From Rhynchopus euleeides (lineage: Eukaryota > Euglenozoa > Diplonemea > Diplonemida > Diplonemidae), in assembly GCA_963210315.1 (NCBI GenBank), contig OY723242.1, forward strand, positions 248,001 to 312,000: a DNA stretch of 64,000 bases, read 5' to 3'. Positions 41,720 through 54,200 of the stretch are shown here, piece by piece. How positions within the stretch are numbered: position 1 is the stretch's first letter; each line of letters starts with the position of its first letter. A model generated the notes under the pieces. It was not told the origin of the DNA, did no database searches, and saw only the letters and a program-made list of their open reading frames with translations. The position numbers were made by a program, and so were the translations under genes.

Positions 41720-44700
41720 CATGCCCCCCCAGGCTTCTAGCACACTGTGTCATGCCCCCCCAGGCTTCTAGCACACTGTGTCATGCCCCCCCAGGGTTCT
41801 AGCACACTGTGTCATGCCCCCCCAGGCTTCTAACACACTGTGTCATGCCCCCCCAGGCTTCTAGCACACTGTGTCATGCCCCCCCAGGGTTCTAACACAC
41901 TGTGTCATGCCCCCCCAGGCTTCTAGCACACTGTGTCATGCCCCCCCAGGCTTCGAACACACTGTGTCATGCCCCCCCAGGCTTCTAACACACTGTGTCA
42001 TGCCCCCCCAGGCTTCCAGCACACTGTGTCATGCCCCCCCAGGGTTCTAACACACTGTGTCATGCCCCCCCAGGCTTCGAACACACTGTGTCATGCCCCC
42101 CCAGGCTTCTAGCACACTGTGTCATGCCCCCCCAGGCTTCTAGCACACTGTGTCATGCCCCCCCAGGCTTCGAACACACTGTGTCATGCCCCCCCAGGCT
42201 TCTAGCACACTGTGTCATGCCCCCCCAGGCTTCTAGCACACTGTGTCATGCCCCCCCAGGCTTCGACCACACTGTGTCATGCCCCCCCAGGCTTCTAGCA
42301 CACTGTGTCATGCCCCCCCAGGCTTCTAGCACACTGTGTCATGCCCCCCCAGGCTTCTAACACACTGTGTCATGCCCCCCCAGGCTTCCAGCACACTGTG
42401 TCATGCCCCCCCAGGGTTCTAGCACACTGTGTCATGCCCCCCCAGGCTTCTAACACACTGTGTCATGCCCCCCCAGGCTTCTAACACAATGTGTCATGCC
42501 CCCCCAGGCTTCTAGCACACTGTGTCATGCCCCCCCAGGCTTCGAACACACTGTGTCATGCCCCCCCAGGCTTCTAGCACACTGTGTCATGCCCCCCCAG
42601 GCTTCCAGCACACTGTGTCATGCCCCCCCAGGCTTCTAGCACACTGTGTCATGCCCCCCCAGGCTTCGAACACACTGTGTCATGCCCCCCCAGGCTTCTA
42701 GCACACTGTGTCATGCCCCCCCAGGCTTCTAGCACACTGTGTCATGCCCCCCCAGGCTTCTAACACACTGTGTCATGCCCCCCCAGGCTTCCAGCACACT
42801 GTGTCATGCCCCCCCAGGGTTCTAGCACACTGTGTCATGCCCCCCCAGGCTTCTAACACACTGTGTCATGCCCCCCCAGGCTTCTAGCACACTGTGTCAT
42901 GCCCCCCCAGGCTTCTAGCACACTGTGTCATGCCCCCCCAGGCTTCGAACACACTGTGTCATGCCCCCCCAGGCTTCCAGCACACTGTGTCATGCCCCCC
43001 CAGGGTTCTAGCACACTGTGTCATGCCCCCCCAGGCTTCTAACACACTGTGTCATGCCCCCCCAGGCTTCTAGCACACTGTGTCATGCCCCCCCAGGCTT
43101 CGAACACACTGTGTCATGCCCCCCCAGGCTTCTAGCACACTGTGTCATGCCCCCCCAGGCTTCTAACACACTGTGTCATGCCCCCCCAGGCTTCTAACAC
43201 ACTGTGTCATGCCCCCCCAGGCTTCTAACACACTGTGTCATGCCCCCCCAGGCTTCTAGCACACTGTGTCATGCCCCCCCAGGCTTCTAACACACTGTGT
43301 CATGCCCCCCCAGGCTTCTAACACACTGTGTCATGCCCCCCCAGGCTTCTAGCACACTGTGTCATGCCCCCCCAGGCTTCTAGCACACTGTGTCATGCCC
43401 CCCCAGGCTTCGAACACACTGTGTCATGCCCCCCCAGGCTTCTAGCACACTGTGTCATGCCCCCCCAGGCTTCTAGCACACTGTGTCATGCCCCCCCAGG
43501 CTTCTAACACACTGTGTCATGCCCCCCCAGGCTTCTAGCACACTGTGTCATGCCCCCCCAGGCTTCTAACACACTGTGTCATGCCCCCCCAGGCTTCTAA
43601 CACACTGTGTCATGCCCCCCCAGGCTTCCAGCACACTGTGTCATGCCCCCCCAGGCTTCTAGCACACTGTGTCATGCCCCCCCAGGCTTCTAACACACTG
43701 TGTCATGCCCCCCCAGGCTTCTAACACACTGTGTCATGCCCCCCCAGGCTTCCAGCACACTGTGTCATGCCCCCCCAGGCTTCCAGCACACTGTGTCATG
43801 CCCCCCCAGGCTTCTAGCACACTGTGTCATGCCCCCCCAGGCTTCTAGCACACTGTGTCATGCCCCCCCAGGCTTCGAACACACTGTGTCATGCCCCCCC
43901 AGGCTTCCAGCACACTGTGTCATGCCCCCCCAGGCTTCTAGCACACTGTGTCATGCCCCCCCAGGCTTCCAGCACACTGTGTCATGCCCCCCCAGGCTTC
44001 TAGCACACTGTGTCATGCCCCCCCAGGCTTCTAGCACACTGTGTCATGCCCCCCCAGGCTTCGAACACACTGTGTCATGCCCCCCCAGGCTTCCAGCACA
44101 CTGTGTCATGCCCCCCCAGGCTTCCAGCACACTGTGTCATGCCCCCCCAGGCTTCCAGCACACTGTGTCATGCCCCCCCAGGCTTCTAGCACACTGTGTC
44201 TTGCCCCCCCAGGCTTCTAGCACACTGTGTCATGCCCCCCCAGGCTTCGAACACACTCTGTCATGCCCCCCCAGGCTTCCAGCACACTGTGTCATGCCCC
44301 CCCAGGCTTCTAGCACACTGTGTCATGCCCCCCCAGGCTTCTAGCACACTGTGTCATGCCCCCCCAGGCTTCGAACACACTGTGTCATGCCCCCCCAGGC
44401 TTCCAGCACACTGTGTCATGCCCCCCCAGGCTTCCAGCACACTGTGTCATGCCCCCCCAGGCTTCCAGCACACTGTGTCATGCCCCCCCAGGCTTCCAGC
44501 ACACTGTGTCATGCCCCCCCAGGCTTCTAGCACACTGTGTCATGCCCCCCCAGGCTTCTAGCACACTGTGTCATGCCCCCCCAGGCTTCGAACACACTCT
44601 GTCATGCCCCCCCAGGCTTCCAGCACACTGTGTCATGCCCCCCCAGGCTTCTAGCACACTGTGTCATGCCCCCCCAGGCTTCTAGCACACTGTGTCATGC

Positions 44701-46450
44701 CCCCCCAGGCTTCGAACACACTGTGTCATGCCCCCCCAGGCTTCCAGCACACTGTGTCATGCCCCCCCAGGCTTCCAGCACACTGTGTCATGCCCCCCCA
44801 GGCTTCTAGCACACTGTGTCATGCCCCCCCAGGCTTCTAGCACACTGTGTCATGCCCCCCCAGGCTTCGAACACACTGTGTCATGCCCCCCCAGGCTTCC
44901 AGCACACTGTGTCATGCCCCCCCAGGCTTCTAGCACACTGTGTCATGCCCCCCCAGGCTTCTAGCACACTGTGTCATGCCCCCCCAGGCTTCCAGCACAC
45001 TGTGTCATGCCCCCCCAGGCTTCTAACACACTGTGTCATGCCCCCCCAGGCTTCTAACACAATGTGTCATGCCCCCCCAGGCTTCTAGCACACTGTGTCA
45101 TGCCCCCCCAGGCTTCGAACACACTCTGTCATGCCCCCCCAGGCTTCTAGCACACTGTGTCATGCCCCCCCAGGCTTCGAACACACTGTGTCATGCCCCC
45201 CCAGGCTTCTAACACACTGTGTCATGCCCCCCCAGGCTTCGAACACACTGTGTCATGCCCCCCCAGGCTTCTAACACACTGTGTCATGCCCCCCCAGGCT
45301 TCCAGCACACTGTGTCATGCCCCCCCAGGGTTCTAGCACACTGTGTCATGCCCCCCCAGGCTTCTAACACACTGTGTCATGCCCCCCCAGGCTTCTAGCA
45401 CACTGTGTCATGCCCCCCCAGGCTTCTAGCACACTGTGTCATGCCCCCCCAGGCTTCCAGCACACTGTGTCATGCCCCCCCAGGCTTCTAGCACACTGTG
45501 TCATGCCCCCCCAGGCTTCGAACACACTGTGTCATGCCCCCCCAGGCTTCTAGCACACTGTGTCATGCCCCCCCAGGCTTCTAACACAATGTGTCATGCC
45601 CCCCCAGGCTTCTAGCACACTGTGTCATGCCCCCCCAGGCTTCGAACACACTGTGTCATGCCCCCCCAGGCTTCTAACACAATGTGTCATGCCCCCCCAG
45701 GCTTCTAGCACACTGTGTCATGCCCCCCCAGGCTTCGAACACACTGTGTCATGCCCCCCCCAGGCTTCTAGCACACTGTGTCATGCCCCCCCAGGCTTCC
45801 AGCACACTGTGTCATGCCCCCCCAGGCTTCTAGCACACTGTGTCATGCCCCCCCAGGCTTCGAACACACTGTGTCATGCCCCCGCAGGCTTCCAGCACAC
45901 TGTGTCATGCCCCCCCAGGCTTCTAGCACACTGTGTCATGCCCCCCCAGGCTTCTAGCACACTGTGTCATGCCCCCCCAGGCTTCCAGCACACTGTGTCA
46001 TGCCCCCCCAGGCTTCTAGCACACTGTGTCATGCCCCCCCAGGCTTCGAACACACTGTGTCATGCCCCCCCAGGCTTCTAGCACACTGTGTCATGCCCCC
46101 CCAGGCTTCTAGCACACTGTGTCATGCCCCCCCAGGCTTCGAACACACTGTGTCATGCCCCCCCAGGCTTCCAGCACACTGTGTCATGCCCCCCCAGGCT
46201 TCTAGGACACTGTGTCATGCCCCCCCAGGCTTCGAACACACTGTGTCATGCCCCCCAGGCTTCTAGGACACTGTGTCATGCCCCCCCAGGCTTCGAACAC
46301 ACTGTGTCATGCCCCCCCAGGCTTCCAGCACACTGTGTCATGCCCCCCCAGGCTTCTAGCACACTGTGTCATGCCCCCCCAGGCTTCCAGCACACTGTGT
46401 CATGCCCCCCCAGGCTTCCAGCACACTGTGTCATGCCCCCCCAGGCTTCT
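41720..46450. repeat. Satellite higher-order block, copy 1 of the 4,743-bp duplication
   Basis: The order of variant units matches the following block at an offset of 4,743 bp (153 x 31). Rare markers are shared: GTCTTGCC at ~44200, eight-C at ~45756, CCCCCGCAGG at ~45890, TAGGACAC at ~46204 and six-C at ~46253. Similarity begins at about 41705-41732. Confidence 0.9.
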
Positions 46451-46459
46451 AGCACACTG

Positions 46460-49400
46460 TGTCATGCCCCCCCAGGCTTCTAGCACACTGTGTCATGCCC
46501 CCCCAGGCTTCTAGCACACTGTGTCATGCCCCCCCAGGGTTCTAGCACACTGTGTCATGCCCCCCCAGGCTTCTAACACACTGTGTCATGCCCCCCCAGG
46601 CTTCTAGCACACTGTGTCATGCCCCCCCAGGGTTCTAACACACTGTGTCATGCCCCCCCAGGCTTCTAGCACACTGTGTCATGCCCCCCCAGGCTTCGAA
46701 CACACTGTGTCATGCCCCCCCAGGCTTCTAACACACTGTGTCATGCCCCCCCAGGCTTCCAGCACACTGTGTCATGCCCCCCCAGGGTTCTAACACACTG
46801 TGTCATGCCCCCCCAGGCTTCGAACACACTGTGTCATGCCCCCCCAGGCTTCTAGCACACTGTGTCATGCCCCCCCAGGCTTCTAGCACACTGTGTCATG
46901 CCCCCCCAGGCTTCGAACACACTGTGTCATGCCCCCCCAGGCTTCTAGCACACTGTGTCATGCCCCCCCAGGCTTCTAGCACACTGTGTCATGCCCCCCC
47001 AGGCTTCGACCACACTGTGTCATGCCCCCCCAGGCTTCTAGCACACTGTGTCATGCCCCCCCAGGCTTCTAGCACACTGTGTCATGCCCCCCCAGGCTTC
47101 TAACACACTGTGTCATGCCCCCCCAGGCTTCCAGCACACTGTGTCATGCCCCCCCAGGGTTCTAGCACACTGTGTCATGCCCCCCCAGGCTTCTAACACA
47201 CTGTGTCATGCCCCCCCAGGCTTCTAACACAATGTGTCATGCCCCCCCAGGCTTCTAGCACACTGTGTCATGCCCCCCCAGGCTTCGAACACACTGTGTC
47301 ATGCCCCCCCAGGCTTCTAGCACACTGTGTCATGCCCCCCCAGGCTTCCAGCACACTGTGTCATGCCCCCCCAGGCTTCTAGCACACTGTGTCATGCCCC
47401 CCCAGGCTTCGAACACACTGTGTCATGCCCCCCCAGGCTTCTAGCACACTGTGTCATGCCCCCCCAGGCTTCTAGCACACTGTGTCATGCCCCCCCAGGC
47501 TTCTAACACACTGTGTCATGCCCCCCCAGGCTTCCAGCACACTGTGTCATGCCCCCCCAGGGTTCTAGCACACTGTGTCATGCCCCCCCAGGCTTCTAAC
47601 ACACTGTGTCATGCCCCCCCAGGCTTCTAGCACACTGTGTCATGCCCCCCCAGGCTTCTAGCACACTGTGTCATGCCCCCCCAGGCTTCGAACACACTGT
47701 GTCATGCCCCCCCAGGCTTCCAGCACACTGTGTCATGCCCCCCCAGGGTTCTAGCACACTGTGTCATGCCCCCCCAGGCTTCTAACACACTGTGTCATGC
47801 CCCCCCAGGCTTCTAGCACACTGTGTCATGCCCCCCCAGGCTTCGAACACACTGTGTCATGCCCCCCCAGGCTTCTAGCACACTGTGTCATGCCCCCCCA
47901 GGCTTCTAACACACTGTGTCATGCCCCCCCAGGCTTCTAACACACTGTGTCATGCCCCCCCAGGCTTCTAACACACTGTGTCATGCCCCCCCAGGCTTCT
48001 AGCACACTGTGTCATGCCCCCCCAGGCTTCTAACACACTGTGTCATGCCCCCCCAGGCTTCTAACACACTGTGTCATGCCCCCCCAGGCTTCTAGCACAC
48101 TGTGTCATGCCCCCCCAGGCTTCTAGCACACTGTGTCATGCCCCCCCAGGCTTCGAACACACTGTGTCATGCCCCCCCAGGCTTCTAGCACACTGTGTCA
48201 TGCCCCCCCAGGCTTCTAGCACACTGTGTCATGCCCCCCCAGGCTTCTAACACACTGTGTCATGCCCCCCCAGGCTTCTAGCACACTGTGTCATGCCCCC
48301 CCAGGCTTCTAACACACTGTGTCATGCCCCCCCAGGCTTCTAACACACTGTGTCATGCCCCCCCAGGCTTCCAGCACACTGTGTCATGCCCCCCCAGGCT
48401 TCTAGCACACTGTGTCATGCCCCCCCAGGCTTCTAACACACTGTGTCATGCCCCCCCAGGCTTCTAACACACTGTGTCATGCCCCCCCAGGCTTCCAGCA
48501 CACTGTGTCATGCCCCCCCAGGCTTCCAGCACACTGTGTCATGCCCCCCCAGGCTTCTAGCACACTGTGTCATGCCCCCCCAGGCTTCTAGCACACTGTG
48601 TCATGCCCCCCCAGGCTTCGAACACACTGTGTCATGCCCCCCCAGGCTTCCAGCACACTGTGTCATGCCCCCCCAGGCTTCTAGCACACTGTGTCATGCC
48701 CCCCCAGGCTTCCAGCACACTGTGTCATGCCCCCCCAGGCTTCTAGCACACTGTGTCATGCCCCCCCAGGCTTCTAGCACACTGTGTCATGCCCCCCCAG
48801 GCTTCGAACACACTGTGTCATGCCCCCCCAGGCTTCCAGCACACTGTGTCATGCCCCCCCAGGCTTCCAGCACACTGTGTCATGCCCCCCCAGGCTTCCA
48901 GCACACTGTGTCATGCCCCCCCAGGCTTCTAGCACACTGTGTCTTGCCCCCCCAGGCTTCTAGCACACTGTGTCATGCCCCCCCAGGCTTCGAACACACT
49001 CTGTCATGCCCCCCCAGGCTTCCAGCACACTGTGTCATGCCCCCCCAGGCTTCTAGCACACTGTGTCATGCCCCCCCAGGCTTCTAGCACACTGTGTCAT
49101 GCCCCCCCAGGCTTCGAACACACTGTGTCATGCCCCCCCAGGCTTCCAGCACACTGTGTCATGCCCCCCCAGGCTTCCAGCACACTGTGTCATGCCCCCC
49201 CAGGCTTCCAGCACACTGTGTCATGCCCCCCCAGGCTTCCAGCACACTGTGTCATGCCCCCCCAGGCTTCTAGCACACTGTGTCATGCCCCCCCAGGCTT
49301 CTAGCACACTGTGTCATGCCCCCCCAGGCTTCGAACACACTCTGTCATGCCCCCCCAGGCTTCCAGCACACTGTGTCATGCCCCCCCAGGCTTCTAGCAC

Positions 49401-51200
49401 ACTGTGTCATGCCCCCCCAGGCTTCTAGCACACTGTGTCATGCCCCCCCAGGCTTCGAACACACTGTGTCATGCCCCCCCAGGCTTCCAGCACACTGTGT
49501 CATGCCCCCCCAGGCTTCCAGCACACTGTGTCATGCCCCCCCAGGCTTCTAGCACACTGTGTCATGCCCCCCCAGGCTTCTAGCACACTGTGTCATGCCC
49601 CCCCAGGCTTCGAACACACTGTGTCATGCCCCCCCAGGCTTCCAGCACACTGTGTCATGCCCCCCCAGGCTTCTAGCACACTGTGTCATGCCCCCCCAGG
49701 CTTCTAGCACACTGTGTCATGCCCCCCCAGGCTTCCAGCACACTGTGTCATGCCCCCCCAGGCTTCTAACACACTGTGTCATGCCCCCCCAGGCTTCTAA
49801 CACAATGTGTCATGCCCCCCCAGGCTTCTAGCACACTGTGTCATGCCCCCCCAGGCTTCGAACACACTCTGTCATGCCCCCCCAGGCTTCTAGCACACTG
49901 TGTCATGCCCCCCCAGGCTTCGAACACACTGTGTCATGCCCCCCCAGGCTTCTAACACACTGTGTCATGCCCCCCCAGGCTTCGAACACACTGTGTCATG
50001 CCCCCCCAGGCTTCTAACACACTGTGTCATGCCCCCCCAGGCTTCCAGCACACTGTGTCATGCCCCCCCAGGGTTCTAGCACACTGTGTCATGCCCCCCC
50101 AGGCTTCTAACACACTGTGTCATGCCCCCCCAGGCTTCTAGCACACTGTGTCATGCCCCCCCAGGCTTCTAGCACACTGTGTCATGCCCCCCCAGGCTTC
50201 CAGCACACTGTGTCATGCCCCCCCAGGCTTCTAGCACACTGTGTCATGCCCCCCCAGGCTTCGAACACACTGTGTCATGCCCCCCCAGGCTTCTAGCACA
50301 CTGTGTCATGCCCCCCCAGGCTTCTAACACAATGTGTCATGCCCCCCCAGGCTTCTAGCACACTGTGTCATGCCCCCCCAGGCTTCGAACACACTGTGTC
50401 ATGCCCCCCCAGGCTTCTAACACAATGTGTCATGCCCCCCCAGGCTTCTAGCACACTGTGTCATGCCCCCCCAGGCTTCGAACACACTGTGTCATGCCCC
50501 CCCCAGGCTTCTAGCACACTGTGTCATGCCCCCCCAGGCTTCCAGCACACTGTGTCATGCCCCCCCAGGCTTCTAGCACACTGTGTCATGCCCCCCCAGG
50601 CTTCGAACACACTGTGTCATGCCCCCGCAGGCTTCCAGCACACTGTGTCATGCCCCCCCAGGCTTCTAGCACACTGTGTCATGCCCCCCCAGGCTTCTAG
50701 CACACTGTGTCATGCCCCCCCAGGCTTCCAGCACACTGTGTCATGCCCCCCCAGGCTTCTAGCACACTGTGTCATGCCCCCCCAGGCTTCGAACACACTG
50801 TGTCATGCCCCCCCAGGCTTCTAGCACACTGTGTCATGCCCCCCCAGGCTTCTAGCACACTGTGTCATGCCCCCCCAGGCTTCGAACACACTGTGTCATG
50901 CCCCCCCAGGCTTCCAGCACACTGTGTCATGCCCCCCCAGGCTTCTAGGACACTGTGTCATGCCCCCCCAGGCTTCGAACACACTGTGTCATGCCCCCCA
51001 GGCTTCTAGGACACTGTGTCATGCCCCCCCAGGCTTCGAACACACTGTGTCATGCCCCCCCAGGCTTCCAGCACACTGTGTCATGCCCCCCCAGGCTTCT
51101 AGCACACTGTGTCATGCCCCCCCAGGCTTCCAGCACACTGTGTCATGCCCCCCCAGGCTTCCAGCACACTGTGTCATGCCCCCCCAGGCTTCTAGCACAC
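46460..51200. repeat. Satellite higher-order block, copy 2 of the 4,743-bp duplication
   Basis: Contains the same markers at ~48943, 50499, 50633, 50947 and 50996. The match is lost by ~51250, where copy 2 continues with a CTTCGAA unit and copy 1 with CTTCTAG. Confidence 0.9.
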
Positions 51201-54200
51201 TGTGTCATGCCCCCCCAGGCTTCTAGCACACTGTGTCATGCCCCCCCAGGCTTCGAACACACTGTGTCATGCCCCCCCAGGCTTCTAGCACACTGTGTCA
51301 TGCCCCCCCAGGCTTCCAGCACACTGTGTCATGCCCCCCCAGGCTTCTAACACACTGTGTCATGCCCCCCCAGGCTTCTAACACAATGTGTCATGCCCCC
51401 CCAGGCTTCTAGCACACTGTGTCATGCCCCCCCAGGCTTCTAGGACACTGTGTCATGCCCCCCCAGGCTTCGAACACACTGTGTCATGCCCCCCAGGCTT
51501 CTAGCACACTGTGTCATGCCCCCCCAGGCTTCCAGCACACTGTGTCATGCCCCCCCAGGCTTCTAGCACACTGTGTCATGCCCCCCCAGGCTTCCAGCAC
51601 ACTGTGTCATGCCCCCCCAGGCTTCCAGCACACTGTGTCATGCCCCCCCAGGCTTCTAGCACACTGTGTCATGCCCCCCCAGGCTTCTAGCACACTGTGT
51701 CATGCCCCCCCAGGCTTCGAACACACTGTGTCATGCCCCCCCAGGCTTCTAGCACACTGTGTCATGCCCCCCCAGGCTTCCAGCACACTGTGTCATGCCC
51801 CCCCAGGCTTCTAACACACTGTGTCATGCCCCCCCAGGCTTCTAACACAATGTGTCATGCCCCCCCAGGCTTCTAGCACACTGTGTCATGCCCCCCCAGG
51901 CTTCGAACACACTGTGTCATGCCCCCCCAGGCTTCGAACACACTGTGTCATGCCCCCCCAGGCTTCCAGCACACTGTGTCATGCCCCCCCAGGCTTCTAG
52001 CACACTGTGTCATGCCCCCCCAGGCTTCTAGCACACTGTGTCATGCCCCCCCAGGCTTCCAGCACACTGTGTCATGCCCCCCCAGGCTTCTAGCACACTG
52101 TGTCATGCCCCCCCAGGCTTCCAGCACACTGTGTCATGCCCCCCCAGGCTTCCAGCACACTGTGTCATGCCCCCCCAGGCTTCTAGCACACTGTGTCATG
52201 CCCCCCCAGGCTTCGAACACGCTGTGTCATGCCCCCCCAGGCTTCTAGCACACTGTGTCATGCCCCCCCAGGCTTCCAGCACACTGTGTCATGCCCCCCC
52301 AGGCTTCTAACACACTGTGTCATGCCCCCCCAGGCTTCTAACACAATGTGTCATGCCCCCCCAGGCTTCTAGCACACTGTGTCATGCCCCCCCAGGCTTC
52401 GAACACACTGTGTCATGCCCCCCCAGGCTTCTAGCACACTGTGTCATGCCCCCCCAGGCTTCTAACACACTGTGTCATGCCCCCCCAGGCTTCTAACACA
52501 CTGTGTCATGCCCCCCCAGGCTTCTAGCACACTGTGTCATGCCCCCCCAGGCTTCTAGCACACTGTGTCATGCCCCCCCAGGCTTCCAGCACACTGTGTC
52601 ATGCCCCCCCAGGGTTCTAACACACTGTGTCATGCCCCCCCAGGCTTCGAACACACTGTGTCATGCCCCCCCAGGCTTCCAGCACACTGTGTCATGCCCC
52701 CCCAGGCTTCTAGCACACTGTGTCATGCCCCCCCAGGCTTCTAGCACACTGTGTCATGCCCCCCCAGGCTTCGAACACACTGTGTCATGCCCCCCCAGGC
52801 TTCTAGCACACTGTGTCATGCCCCCCCAGGCTTCCAGCACACTGTGTCATGCCCCCCCAGGCTTCTAGCACACTGTGTCATGCCCCCCCAGGCTTCCAGC
52901 ACACTGTGTCATGCCCCCCCAGGCTTCCAGCACACTGTGTCATGCCCCCCCAGGCTTCTAGCACACTGTGTCATGCCCCCCCAGGCTTCTAGCACACTGT
53001 GTCATGCCCCCCCAGGCTTCGAACACACTGTGTCATGCCCCCCCAGGCTTCTAGCACACTGTGTCATGCCCCCCCAGGCTTCCAGCACACTGTGTCATGC
53101 CCCCCCAGGGTTCTAACACACTGTGTCATGCCCCCCCAGGCTTCTAACACAATGTGTCATGCCCCCCCAGGCTTCTAGCACACTGTGTCATGCCCCCCCA
53201 GGCTTCGAACACACTGTGTCATGCCCCCCCAGGCTTCTAACACACTGTGTCATGCCCCCCCAGGCTTCCAGCACACTGTGTCATGCCCCCCCAGGGTTCT
53301 AGCACACTGTGTCATGCCCCCCCAGGCTTCTAACACACTGTGTCATGACCCCCCAGGCTTCTAGCACACTGTGTCATGCCCCCCCAGGCTTCTAGCACAC
53401 TGTGTCATGCCCCCCCAGGCTTCTAGCACACTGTGTCATGCCCCCCCAGGCTTCCAGCACACTGTGTCATGCCCCCCCAGGGTTCTAGCACACTGTGTCA
53501 TGCCCCCCCAGGCTTCTAACACACTGTGTCATGCCCCCCCAGGCTTCCAGCACACTGTGTCATGCCCCCCCAGGCTTCGAACACACTGTGTCATGCCCCC
53601 CCAGGCTTCTAACACACTGTGTCATGCCCCCCCAGGCTTCCAGCACACTGTGTCATGCCCCCCCAGGCTTCTAGCACACTGTGTCATGCCCCCCCAGGCT
53701 TCTAACACACTGTGTCATGCCCCCCCAGGCTTCTAGCACACTGTGTCATGCCCCCCCAGGCTTCCAGCACACTGTGTCATGCCCCCCCAGGCTTCTAGCA
53801 CACTGTGTCATGCCCCCCCAGGCTTCTAACACACTGTGTCATGCCCCCCCAGGCTTCTAACACACTGTGTCATGCCCCCCCAGGCTTCCAGCACACTGTG
53901 TCATGCCCCCCCAGGCTTCGAACACACTGTGTCATGCCCCCCCAGGCTTCCAGCACACTGTGTCATGCCCCCCCAGGCTTCTAGCACACTGTGTCATGCC
54001 CCCCCAGGCTTCTAACACACTGTGTCATGCCCCCCCAGGCTTCCAGCACACTGTGTCATGCCCCCCCAGGGTTCGAACACACTGTGTCATGCCCCCCCAG
54101 GCTTCGAAAACACTGTGTCATGCCCCCCCAGGCTTCTAGCACACTGTGTCATGCCCCCCCAGGCTTCTAACACACTGTGTCATGCCCCCCCAGGCTTCTA

